A stretch of DNA of 64,000 bases from Echinarachnius parma (taxonomy: Eukaryota > Echinodermata > Echinoidea > Clypeasteroida > Echinarachniidae), in the NCBI GenBank assembly GCA_037951105.1, contig JBAMJV010005476.1, positions 1 to 64,000 on the forward strand, written 5' to 3'. This document shows, in pieces, positions 1 through 10,517 of this stretch. The translations under genes and the position numbers were made by a program. The notes beneath the pieces are model-generated. The model searched no databases, had not been told where the DNA came from, and saw nothing but the letters and a program-made list of their open reading frames with translations. How positions within the stretch are numbered: position 1 is the stretch's first letter; each line of letters starts with the position of its first letter.

Positions 1-106
1 CCTCTCTCTAGCTCTCTCTCTATCTCTCTCATTGTGACGTCATAATACAATCTCTCTTGCCGTGTAATATTATACATGGTTTGGAGTTGAATGACGTCAT
101 CATCTT

Positions 107-290
107 ATATTAAACAAATATACCATGCACTGAGAGCCTCTAGTTGAAATTATGGATTCCGAGGTGACATGAAAAGCACTATGTTCTGAGGGTCGTAGAC
201 CCGAAGAACATAGTGCTTTTTCTGTCACCGAGGAATTCATAATTTCACTAGTGGCTCGAAATAGTGCATGATATATTTGTTTTATATCCT
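107..290. repeat. Hairpin (foldback) element
   Basis: Left arm about 107-190 and right arm about 205-290 are near-perfect reverse complements with a loop of about 15 bases around GGGTCGTAGACC. Both arms carry AAGCACTATGTTCT and its complement. It looks like a palindromic MITE; no target duplication was found. Confidence 0.75.
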
Positions 291-924
291 TCGCATAATC
301 ATAATCATCGCAAAAATAAATGATTTCAATTAAATTAAAGAAAAATATAAAGAAAAACAAAACATTGATCATGGAACCATCACTGGACTGACTATGTTCT
401 GTTTGTGACACTGACCCCCTTTGCGCAATAGTCCTAGCGCAGAGCGCGTATTGCGCTATCTTTCCATTCATGGTTACGCGCCTTAACAACTAATGCGCAC
501 CCAAATGCAAAACGCGCGCATCAAGTGAATAATTAACCTGCTTTACATACTACATACACACGTGTAATTGTATGGAGAAAATTGTTATTCGTACATTACA
601 CATACAGCTAGTGCAGTGCACACCGCGGCCGATTGTTAAATGACGAATTAGTGTCACGACCCAAAAGGACAATGATATACAATGTGCACCATTGTCGTAT
701 TTTTTTAATTCGAATACCGCTACGTTATACATGAAATGCATCTCTAGAATATTCTTTGGAACTTATTGATATTCACGGGTGAAAATATGCTGTATTTCTT
801 TTTAAATAACTCTTTGAGAAATCTCGTCGAGCATCTTTCGCAAGCTCAAACAAGACCTCTGCTCGCAGGGAAGTTCTATAACACGCATCTCTATGGGCTC
901 AATATGATCACCCGGCATCTATAA

Positions 925-964
925 CGTCATTCATGGAATAGCATTTACTATTCCATGAATGACG
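925..964. repeat. 17-bp perfect stem with 6-base loop
   Basis: CGTCATTCATGGAATAG at 925-941 pairs with CTATTCCATGAATGACG at 948-964. It ends in a CRE-like TGACGTCA (960-967). Function unknown. Confidence 0.8.
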
Positions 965-1218
965 TCACGCATAGCACATTTTTCTCCATGCATGGGCATT
1001 ACTATGTTGGTCACATGACGCTATGTAGACCAATCACTGAACAGGATTTCATTCATGTAGGATATAAAACAAAATATTATGGCAATTACGTGACTGTGTT
1101 AAGCCAATCAATGACTCGTATTTTACTAAGTCATATAATATCATAGGCTAAGTATGTTCGATAGCTGGAGTCCAGAGAAGAAAATAATTCTACTCCCAGG
1201 CCCATGTGGCATGTGGCC

Positions 1219-1432
1219 GGGGGGGGGGGGGGGGGGGGGGGACGTCAACAAGACTGATCGCGTATCGTTGCCCGATTCCGATAAGAAGTGGACCTTTTAC
1301 ATTTCCGGTTGTTGTCGTTGTTTATTTTACTTTTGGGGGGAGGGGGCGGGCCGGGGGGGGGGGCGGGCCGGGGGGAGGGCGGTTAATTGTGTATTATACG
1401 CAACCAACGCACCGCCCCCCCCCCCCCCCCCT
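1219..1432. repeat. G-tract and C-tract cluster
   Basis: A run of about 23 G at 1219-1241 is followed by several G-runs at 1335-1380 and a C-run of about 20 at 1412-1432. The G-runs could form quadruplexes, and the G- and C-runs could pair with each other. Exact homopolymer lengths are unreliable in most assemblies. Confidence 0.7.
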
Positions 1433-2531
1433 CCCCGGGCCTGTACGTACTCAACTCATCTGGAAAATCAACCATATCAAACCACCGCATACGATATTTG
1501 AAGAAAATTACGTTTATACATTCAAGGAAATGTATTGCACTTTCATATCCCGCGGGAATTATTGTGCACAAACGTAGGCCTACGTGTCTTCAATTATGTT
1601 CGAAGTATAAGGAAATTACTATAAAATATCTACATCTTTTATAATGCATATTTTACGAAATGTATTGTCTATATATTATATTTCTCCAGCTGTCGATCCT
1701 ACAGTGCCTACAGGCTAAAGGGCCTAAGCAAATTTATTGATATAAATAGATATGTCTATAAATAGTATGAATGCTATTTTGTCAATGATTATTCTCGATT
1801 TCATTCATTTCCGTTGGCAAGAATTTTTCGTTTGTAATTTGGTATGACATCGTGCATTGACCATGCATTGTTATGAATTATACACTGTATATGAAAAGCC
1901 AGAGACACTCAACCGGGACTCAACCATTAAATTATTAGTGGTTGCTCCAAATTATTTTTCTAAAAAAATACAACTCCAGCTGCATTCACTGCACTGTATA
2001 CTGGTGTCGCATACACTACCCATTTTACCGGTCTATACACAAAATTAATGCCAGAGCTAGAGGTGCGCTGCATCGCGAAAGCAACGTGCTTTATACATTG
2101 ACTACCTCATGCATGCATGTGGTACTGCATATCACAGTTCTGTACAATACCGGTATACCACAGTATGCATGCGCGTATTCAATTATGTATATAACGTAGG
2201 CCCATGCATAGGTTTGTGTGTATGTATTGCACACATTCGTGTGTGTAATACAAGTGCATACAAATTATACAGGGTCAAATTGCATTTGCGACGTGACTTG
2301 ATCAAGTGAAGACGCTGTCATGTCATGCGCAAGGAGACCGGAGAAATGGACGTCAATATGCCATAGAAATTAGCATTTTCTGCTATTTCTGCCTGCCGAA
2401 TGATGAAGTTGAGAATACTAGCAAGCTAGGGGAAAGATTTTGACGCATCTTGATTGAAGTATTAGCAATAACTTCCTCGGGTTTTCGAGGAAAGCCAAAG
2501 CAAAAGAGGCCGGTAAAACAGAAGAGTCGGC

Positions 2532-2681
2532 ATGGAGAATCTGCAGGATTCCAGGCCGGTGGAGACGGGGACTGACGATGTGTCAATCGAAAACATTCGC
2601 GGCTGGTGGAAAGTTCCTGCTATCGCCCATTTTTGCTCCCTGTTTAGATCAACATTTGCGCTTCCAGATTTTGAGATTGAG
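2532..2681 (+). CDS. CECR2: CECR2 exon 1: start of DDT domain
   Basis: Codes for residues 1-50 of a CECR2 orthologue. CECR2 is a bromodomain protein that binds ISWI-type ATPases (SNF2L, in the CERF remodelling complex) in the nucleus. The segment IRGWWKVPAIAHFCSLFR, followed by ALPDFEIE, closely matches the start of vertebrate CECR2 (RSWWEVPAIAHFCSLFR, then LPDFEIE). This is the first helix region of the DDT domain. The ATG at 2532 is the first in this frame upstream of the conserved block and leaves a divergent 21-residue leader. The exon ends in phase 0 before a GTGAGA donor. I see no alternative start with better support; a further 5' non-coding exon is possible. Confidence 0.9.
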
Positions 2682-3317
2682 GTGAGATAAATACTTCTGA
2701 CACATCTTGTAAATATATTAGATATGTTACACATATTCTTTTGATTTTGCAATGCTTGTGTGTTTTTTTTTATACTTGTCTTATGATGTTGTTGTTGTTG
2801 TTTAGATTTTATTGGCGGTTCATTCAATTTGAATATTTTCACCAATAACTAAATATTATTTCATTCTTCACATTAATTTTCTTTATTTTAATATTTTCAT
2901 TATTATTATTATAAAAAAACCTGTCCCATGATTTTATTGGTAATACGAATACAACAAGGTAACCGCTAGAATTAAAATTTTATTTTGAGGATTTGAACAA
3001 TATTACTAAGTCCCTTTAAGCTTAATAAGCTTAATTAGTCTTAGTTCAAACTTTTTGATATTTTTGCCATGCAATTATTGATTGAATATGGAAATAATGA
3101 ATCTATTTATATTTAAAATACGGTAAGCTTCAACCCCCCGAATCGCCTCCCACACGGGGTGCGCCTCCCCCCGAGAATTCTGCGACTCACTGACCGTCGC
3201 CATCGAAGGGTATACGTTTTGCGGATGACGTAGAGGCATTCCCGAGTCGCCCCCGCCCCGTGGTCGTCGTCGAAATTGATAAAAGGGGGAGTGCACAATT
3301 CCGGTTGCTAAATTTAA

Positions 3318-4372
3318 AGGGCAATGAAACCCAAGCAAAATGTTTCTTTCATAATCATAGTCTTGAAGAGATTAAGAAGAACAATCTCTGAAAGTTAGAG
3401 CATAATCGGGTAAGAAACAAGAAAACTACGGCTCTTTGAAGATGTCCATTTTTTCCTATGGGGAACTCAAATTGGCAACGCACACTGATAAGTGTGTGGA
3501 CAACTCCCCATATGTTTTGTACACAAATGTTCCCATTTTTACAGTTTTCTTCATAGTCACATTTTTCCATTCCCCCAACTCATGATATGTTATGTATAAA
3601 AGCATTCTACAAAACATATAGCAAGGGGTTGCAATACCGAACGGGTTGTATTACCGTACATGCAAATTCCAATAGGAAAAACGTTCGAATTTTGAAAGTT
3701 GAATTTGAAAGTCGGCATTAACGGAGGATAATAAATGGATGTTTAGCAAACATTTTCCACCATTTCCCGAAGAAAATAAGCGCCCTGAGGCGTTATACGC
3801 GCGTTTTGCCGCGCACCAGTGGCAGCGCGCATGTCAATGACATTCCCATGCAAAACATTCACGTTTGGTGCGTCCGGTTAATACAACCCGGTTTGTGCGC
3901 TACAAAAAATTCTGCTTTCTTGAAAGGGTGCCGTAAAAGTTCAATTTGCGTAAGTTTGCCGCTTTTTTCTACGAAATAAGTTATCAATTCTTTATCTTGA
4001 GAATATATAGATCACTTATTTGTGTTTTATTCATATCTCTGTTCTTCATGTTGATCGTTTTCATGGCGTAAAGAAATGGTATCCGGTAATAGGACCCAAT
4101 ACCATATGTTGAACTCGAACGAAGGGTAAACATAAATTTTGAGAAAATTTAACAAAACTGAAATTTTATGTACAAAATGTATGGGGAGTTGTCCACAACT
4201 TTGCCAGAGTGCGTTGCCAATTTGAGTCACTCAAAGAAATACATGGCTCTTTTCAAAGAGCCATAGTTTTCTTATTTCTTGACCGATTGTGCTCAAATTT
4301 TCAGAGCCCATTCATTATATTTAGTTAGTGTCTTATAGTGCATACAACAATTTGTCTGGATTTCATTGTCCT
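3318..4372. mobile_element. TTAA-flanked non-autonomous DNA transposon
   Basis: Starts AGGGCAATGAAA and ends TTTCATTGTCCT, flanked on both sides by TTAA (3314-3317 and 4373-4376). Subterminal blocks are also inverted: the GGCAACGCACACTG area near 3475 and its complement near 4210, with GGACAACTCCCCAT facing ATGGGGAGTTGTCC. TTAA duplications fit the Kolobok, piggyBac or Sola3 groups; no transposase is visible. A second inverted pair inside (GGTTGTATTA near 3644, TAATACAACC near 3880) may mark a nested insertion. Confidence 0.75.
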
Positions 4373-4981
4373 TTAAGGCGCCGAGCTTTGACTAACGATT
4401 TACCGCCACAACTTTCTTCAACGAATATAAAACGCAGTTTAAAAAGCAAGATATATATTAAGAAACATATTTAAAGTTTACATTTTACAAGTTGCAAAAT
4501 TATCCAGTTTTAGATAAATATAAATATTATTATCACGCAAATGGTCGATATGAACTGTAAGTCTAAAATTGACAACGCGCTGTGTGTAATAGTAGCTACG
4601 TTCAATAGTTTCGTCATCGTTGTTTTGCGTGACATGTTGTTGATAACTTGATATACGATAGCGTTATTCGCGAGCCCACGTGCGGCGTGTTTGTAGAGCG
4701 AGCGAGCGATACCCATGCACAGGTTTTGTACACAGTGCAAAGTGCATTGAAGTGAATGGAACGGGTTGGAGGAGGGGAGTTAGTTTCTTTCTTATCACAT
4801 CGAGTGCCTTTCGTCAGTAGTTATCGGGGATGGGGTTATGCTTAGGCTTATTCACCGAAAATCATTCAGATCGGGAGGAAAGTATTTCCCCGCCTTTCTA
4901 CAACATTCACAAGGTAAAACATTCACAAGATCCACGGGTTCACAAGAATATGATAAACAGGGGATAAAATTGAATTTGGAA

Positions 4982-5019
4982 ATTGACCCTAACCCTAACC
5001 CTAACCCTAACCCTAACCA
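4982..5019. repeat. Interstitial telomere-like repeat
   Basis: Five to six units of CCCTAA in a row, the complement of TTAGGG, far from any visible chromosome end. A shorter degenerate patch lies near 45150-45182. Confidence 0.85.
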
Positions 5020-5590
5020 TTAAATTATGGCAGTATAATACAAATAAAAACACAATTAATCTTCACTAACATGAATATGCACTGAGGGGACTACATGAAC
5101 TAGATTTATAATGTAAATTTGAAGTTTAGGGTTGATTTTTCATCACAAAATGTACGTTTGTTGTTTTTTCTACTAAGAAAATGGTTAAATGGCCTAAGTG
5201 AGTCAAAATTAAATAATAATTATACAACATGGTCCACCTGAAGTATGTTTTTATGATATATTTTTTAGTGACAGCATGATAGTGTGTAGTATTAGTATGT
5301 AAATACCCATACAAAAATGTGTCTATGGAATGTCCAGCCATATTATGATGATTTGTTAGAATTAGGGATATGAATCACTAAGTAATTAAGAGATATTACA
5401 TTTTGAATACACTCTTTAATCATACAGATAGATACAGTGTGAATTTAAGTGTTGGCAAAAACCTATTCATTTCAATGCCGTGTCGGACGTACATGGTTGG
5501 ACGTACTCAAAAAGTGTACGTCCGACCAGCGACCATCCATTTTTTCCTTAATTAGTGATGCTTGGAATTTTTTTTTTTACTCTCTGTGTG

Positions 5591-7575
5591 GGGCAATTCC
5601 ATAAATATGTCAACCAGGAGACCAACTTTTCAAAATGATCAAATTAAACTAAGTGATACATCATATTAAAGTTAAATGTATGAACTTTCAGAAATCAGTA
5701 GTTAAATATATTTTCACCCAAGGTCAAGGTCACAAAATCCTTTCAAAGTGAGGAAAAAATTTGATACTTTCTTATCACCATGATGATGTATAATTCAATT
5801 TACTAAATATTTACATTATAAAAGGTGATGACAAATCATTAACAGTGATAGATTTTAAGATAATAACCTAGTGAACAACAAATCTGAAGTGGAATTGAAT
5901 TTGGCTCTTTTAATTATTTTTTATTGTAAATCAATGTTGACATTCTTTTGGTCGTGTACGTCCGTAACGAAAAAACACATTATTTCAATTTTTCATGAAG
6001 ATGAACAATTTAATAAAAATGAAAATGTTAATGCAAAGCAAGCTCAAGGACCCTCTACTAAAATAGTACATTAGAGTTCTCCAATCATCACTAATTAAGT
6101 AATTATTTGATATACAAATGTGTACGTCCGTAACGAACGTCCGTAACTGAATCCACCCCCTCTTTGACATTTCATGTGATAGATCTACAACGCTCATAGG
6201 TATCGCTGTGCAGCTTCATGAGTTTTTTCATTGAAATATTACGCAACTTTTGAGACCAAATTTGCAACGATACCGTTGCAAAGTCATGTGACCTTTTGTA
6301 AGTGAATGTCAGCTAAATAATCCTAAATTTTGTGATTTGTGTACAAAACCTATGGAAATTAGGTAATTAAAAGATTCACTTATAAACCCTATTTTTTTTC
6401 CATTATAATCATTGCCATTATTTAATTTTAGTCTAAAATTGATTGGACCATGGTCAATAATCAATTTCATCTAAAAAAAAAAAAAATAGGTAAGTTGAAA
6501 AAACAATGAAATACATAAGAAATTCACAAAACAAGGAAATACAAAGAAATCATTGTGGCTCTGGCAATTTTTTATGTTGGAAAATTATTAATTATGTCAA
6601 AAAAGAATTTTTATGCATAAAACTAGTACTATACTTTCCAAGAAATAATTTGGGTAGTATACTTTCCAAGAAATAATTTGTGACCCATAGACTTTGCACT
6701 TGTACGTCCGTAACGGAAACTTTGTACGTCCGTAACTACGTCCGTAACAAAGAATCAGTCTAATTAATTCTTAATTAGAAGTGGAAATAAAAAAAAAAAT
6801 TGGGTGATTCTCATCATTTAACATTAAATGAAATGATAATGTATCATTTCAATGGAATGTATCTCACAATTCACAGAGTTTTACATTTTAAATTAAAATG
6901 TCAGAAAAATCACTTTCTCTGCGTACGTCCTAACGGTGATGTTTTCAATTATTTCAAGGTCATAATGCTGATAATATTGCATGCAAGTTTGCAATAATTG
7001 AACCCTCACTGAATGTCATACATATAGCACACTAGACCTCTTGAGTAATTCCCACACTGACTGGAATAGCTTATTACAGTGTCTGAAATGTACGTCCGTA
7101 ATTATGGAATTGCACTGTAGAGGGGTTAGAACTTGCTTTGCATTGACATCCTGCTCTTTATTGGGTTCTTTGTCTTTTCGTGAAATTGAAAATGAGTGTT
7201 TTTCCGTGTCGGACGTACATGACAAAAATAGTCCTGATATTAATTAGCTACAAATCGTAATTAAAAGAGTATTTTTCTAATTTATGTGTGGTAATGGATT
7301 CAGAAAGTTTACATCTATCATGGTCAATTAATTATTCAGTCTAGTTTAATTGAAATACATAAAAAGATCAAATGGTATGTTACAGCAAAGAAAAATCAGC
7401 AACTTCAGTATGCCTTGATTTGGAAGGGTCTCATGACCTTGACCTTGATCAATTTTTTTTTTAATGAATGGTTTTTGACAGTTCACATTATTACCTTCAA
7501 ATTGATGTATCATTTGGACCAATATGATGATTTTGACATTTTGGCCTACTGGTTGACATATTTATGGAATTGCCC
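5591..7575. mobile_element. Motif-array element A (motif TACGTCCGTAACG)
   Basis: Termini are GGGCAATTCCATAAATATGT and its complement, with imperfect inversion continuing for well over 100 bp and including GGTCAAGGTCA near both ends. About nine copies of TACGTCCGTAACG or close variants are scattered inside (near 5956, 6121, 6135, 6702, 6723, 6737, 6923, 7089 and, inverted, 7207). The flanks TGTG and TATG are only an approximate 4-bp duplication. Segments near 6215-6380 and 6490-6580 resemble the TTAA element at 33475-34247. Two more motif-like copies at 5481-5530 lie just outside the left end, so the element may be longer or nested. No transposase seen. Confidence 0.7.
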
Positions 7576-7583
7576 TATGATGT

Positions 7584-7764
7584 CCCCACCCCCCCCCCCC
7601 CCCCCCCCCCGGCATGCTCTTTGAAGACGTGCCCACAACTTTGCATGCATAACTAAAAGAATAGATGTGCTACAGTATATAAATTGGGTTCTTTTAGTCA
7701 TGCAACATTGTACCAAGTCGTGGGCACGTCTTCAAAGAGAATGCCCCCCCCCCCCCCCCCCCCC
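7584..7764. repeat. Hairpin flanked by C-tracts
   Basis: Arms 7611-7640 and 7716-7745 (GGCATGCTCTTTGAAGACGT and its near complement) continue inward to a small loop. C-runs of about 20 or more flank it on both sides on the same strand. A short foldback element is the simplest reading. Confidence 0.7.
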
Positions 7765-7952
7765 ACAACCTGAGAAGCTCATGACGCCCAAGGAAAGTCA
7801 TAAAAGAAAATGTGCATCTACATGTTGAGTTCAATGCAAATCAAGTTTTGGAGTGTCATTTTCATGCAGGCAAGCTTGAAAGTTGAAAAGCCCCCGAAAA
7901 ATAAAATTTATTTTGTCCCTGTGCAAAGCTGTAAATAGTCATAACCACCCCT

Positions 7953-9503
7953 GGGCCAAAGCCAAAAGTATGGTAAATGCGACGGGACGGAATTTGATAG
8001 CTTTTTTGATCATACAAACAAAAATAAAGATGTGACTGGATAAAATTTTGTTGTTACATGGACAGGGTAAAGTGATGAATATTATCAAACAGAAAAATTG
8101 AAAAATTTATGACTCTGTTGCCATGGTAACTACATGTTTTTGAAGCGCGACGGGACGGAACGATAGAATGACACAATTTTTTGTTTTGCAAACAATGTTG
8201 TTTTCTATCAAAAGTAAAATCCTAGTTAAATCCTGCCATGTATCATAAGAAAGGTATGAATGTTCAGTCTGAACACAAGAAAAAGCTAAGCTTCCACATC
8301 AAATTTTTTATTTTTTATTTAATTTTTGTAATGTGGTGTCGGCGCGACGGGACGGAAATTTGGTCATGTACAAAACAAATGGCAAATTTTTCAGTTGCAA
8401 TAATTTTCAATCCCTCATGAATTGTTTTGCCATTTTAAACATTTATTTCACCTAATGGCCAATAAAAAATAGTTACAAGCATATTTAGTATTGATATCAC
8501 AGTAAAAAAAGAAAATTACAAATTTTCCCTATTGGACCATGTAGAAAACAAATGGGACTTATTTAAATCAAAATTTAATTCCTTTTTTTTTTTAGTTGTG
8601 TTTAAAGATTTATTAATGTTTAAGATAAAAATGACATATTACTATCCAAAAAAGCATTCTTTATCATTTGAGGCTTGGATTTGAAAATTAACTTAATTCA
8701 GGAAAAATCTGAAAATGTGTTTTATACTTCAGTGTGGAAGCACTGCTGTACATAGCATATGGAGGGGGGTTCCCACCCAAATAATGTGAATATTTTCCTC
8801 ACCAAATTAATTTTAGTTAATAAGCAAATTAGTTCATTTTAAAGCAAAAATACATGAAACTGTATTCTATTCCTTTTCAACTATACACTAATTGTATACA
8901 AAAGAAAGAAAACGGTGATGAAATTGCATTAATAATATGTTTAATCCGGATTAAATTCCGTCCCATCGCGCAATTTCCATCCCGTCGCGAAAATGTCAAA
9001 GCCTCGTAGAATTTTTCTGAATAGAGGAAATGAAATTCTAACATCATAAAAGTGTTCAGGCATGAATTCATTGATACTTCAGAAAAGATGGCAATAAATA
9101 ACTGCTCTAATATTGAGTGACGCTAAAAAATGGACGTCAAAACGCGACGGGACGGAAAAATGTCAGAATAAGGCAATTTTTGGCCCAACTAAAGAGGGCG
9201 GTATTATACGAAATTTGTGTGGTACAATTGTCCTATGCATGAGCTATCCAAAAACACTTCTATATTGCTAGAATGAATCTTAGTTTTTGTATAAATCTAA
9301 TTTTTCAAAATTCCGTCCCGTCGCGCTGAGAGGGCGCTTTACATTATTTAAAAGTGTATTACAGGAAATCCGAGAGACGGTATGCTTAGCCGAACACAGT
9401 TCCGGAAACTGCAGATACTCACCTTTCCTATCATACTTGAAAGAAAATGATTTTTTCAATTTGAAATTTTTACACTTGGGTTGACTACTTTTGGCTTTGG
9501 CCC
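7953..9503. mobile_element. Motif-array element B (motif GCGACGGGACGGAA)
   Basis: Ends are the 18-bp inverted pair GGGCCAAAGCCAAAAGTA and TACTTTTGGCTTTGGCCC, with an exact 4-bp duplication CCCT at 7949-7952 and 9504-9507. Inside are seven copies of GCGACGGGACGGAA: near 7980, 8150, 8344 and 9143 forward, and near 8955, 8975 and 9311 reversed. The remainder is AT-rich with no coding capacity. The superfamily is unknown; 4-bp duplications occur in Sola, Academ and Ginger groups. Confidence 0.8.
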
Positions 9504-9642
9504 CCCTGCCAGTCAAATGGTTAACAATATGTAACTGTATGACCATTTACATTGTAGAAGTCCTGTATACATGTATACTAAAATATTCTAAGTGTTGATC
9601 ATGGATGTAACATTGTTCTTTCATTCTCCTTTATTTTGTTAG

Positions 9643-9749
9643 GATCTGGAAGAGGCGTTGTTCTTTGATGCGGGCCAGGAATCGTCTCCGTTCATCCCCA
9701 ACCTCCTGGTGGCACTGCTCAGAGGATGCTTCTCTCGCAAGGACATCAC
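9643..9749 (+). CDS. CECR2: CECR2 exon 2: DDT domain
   Basis: Residues 51-85, phase 0 in and phase 2 out (AC, then donor GTTAGT). It reads DLEEALFFDAGQ, then LLVALLRGCFSRKDIT, matching the vertebrate stretch ELEAALHRDD, then LIACLLQGCYQRRDIT. This is the middle of the DDT domain, the helical module known to contact DNA and ISWI partners. The acceptor is TTTTGTTAG at 9642. Two truncated copies of this exon follow within 900 bp (see 10057-10128 and 10447-10517). Confidence 0.92.
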
Positions 9750-10056
9750 GTTAGTCATTTCTTGATGATGTGGAATGTAGATGATATGATGATAGTGATG
9801 ATGATTGTGATGAGGATGAAAATGAAATGATAGTTATAAATGATGATCATCATTGCCATGATTGATGATGAAAATAATTTAAGTGATGATGGAGGTAGTG
9901 GTGGTGATGAAGAGGAGAAGGAGATGGTGATGAAGATGATGATAATGAAGATGAGAAGATGGTTTTTTATGATGATAGCAATGGTGACGATGGGATGATG
10001 AGGACATTTTGAAGATGGTGATGATGATGTAGAGATGATAGTAAAGATGACAATTA

Positions 10057-10128
10057 GAATCGTCTCCGTTCCTCCCCCAACCTCCTGGTGGCACTGCTCA
10101 GAGGATGCTTCTCTCGCAAGGACATTAG
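10057..10128 (+). pseudogene. Partial duplicate of CECR2 exon 2 (copy 2)
   Basis: Repeats the 3' two thirds of exon 2 from the ESSPF codons onward plus the donor (GGTTAGTC) and the downstream TTGATGAT sequence. The 5' third is replaced by microsatellite, although an AG lies just before the homology. A one-base C gain relative to the true exon shifts the frame. Confidence 0.8.
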
Positions 10129-10446
10129 GTTAGTCATTCCTTGATGATCGTGTGGAATGAAGATGATATGATGATAGCGATAGTGATGATGATTGTGATG
10201 AGGATGAAAATGAAATGATAGTTATGATGATCATCATTGCCATGATTGATGATGAAAATAATTTAAGTGATGATGGAGGTAGTGGTGGTGATGAAGAGGA
10301 GGAGATGGTGATGAAGATGATGATAATGAAGATGAGATGATGGTGTTTATGATGATAGCGATAGCAATGGTGACGATGGGATGATGATGAAATTATGAAG
10401 ATGGTGATGATGATGTAGAGATGATAGTAACTAAAGATGACAATTA

Positions 10447-10517
10447 GAATTGTCTCCGTTCCTCCCCAACCTCCTGGTGGTACTGCTCAGAGGATGCTTC
10501 TCTCGCAAGGACATCAC
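10447..10517 (+). pseudogene. Partial duplicate of CECR2 exon 2 (copy 3)
   Basis: Second copy of the same exon end, again with a GTTAGTC donor. It carries a few substitutions and starts at the same breakpoint as copy 2, so the copies arose as a tandem series of roughly 390 bp units. Confidence 0.8.

Larger units (their letters stand above)
1..2531. other. Upstream region of CECR2, no gene seen
   Basis: No convincing coding region lies here; the longer open frames run through G-tracts or AT-rich sequence. It holds a near-palindromic hairpin (107-290), a short perfect stem (925-964), G/C homopolymer tracts (1219-1432) and three perfect TGACGTCA palindromes (35-42, 92-99, 960-967). The promoter of CECR2 must lie somewhere near the right part, but no TATA box or transcription start can be fixed. 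A six-codon upstream frame at 2346-2366 would be a uORF only if transcription starts left of it. Confidence 0.6.
2682..9642. other. CECR2 intron 1
   Basis: A 7-kb intron made largely of mobile elements: a TTAA element (3318-4372), an interstitial telomere-like tract (4982-5019), two motif-array elements (5591-7575 and 7953-9503) and a C-flanked hairpin (7611-7745). Between 2682 and 3317 I see only AT-rich unique sequence. No other exon is supported. Confidence 0.7.

Noticed and set aside
1154-1577. Gly/Pro-rich frames around 1.2-1.5 kb
   Set aside because: They depend on G- and C-homopolymers whose lengths are unreliable.
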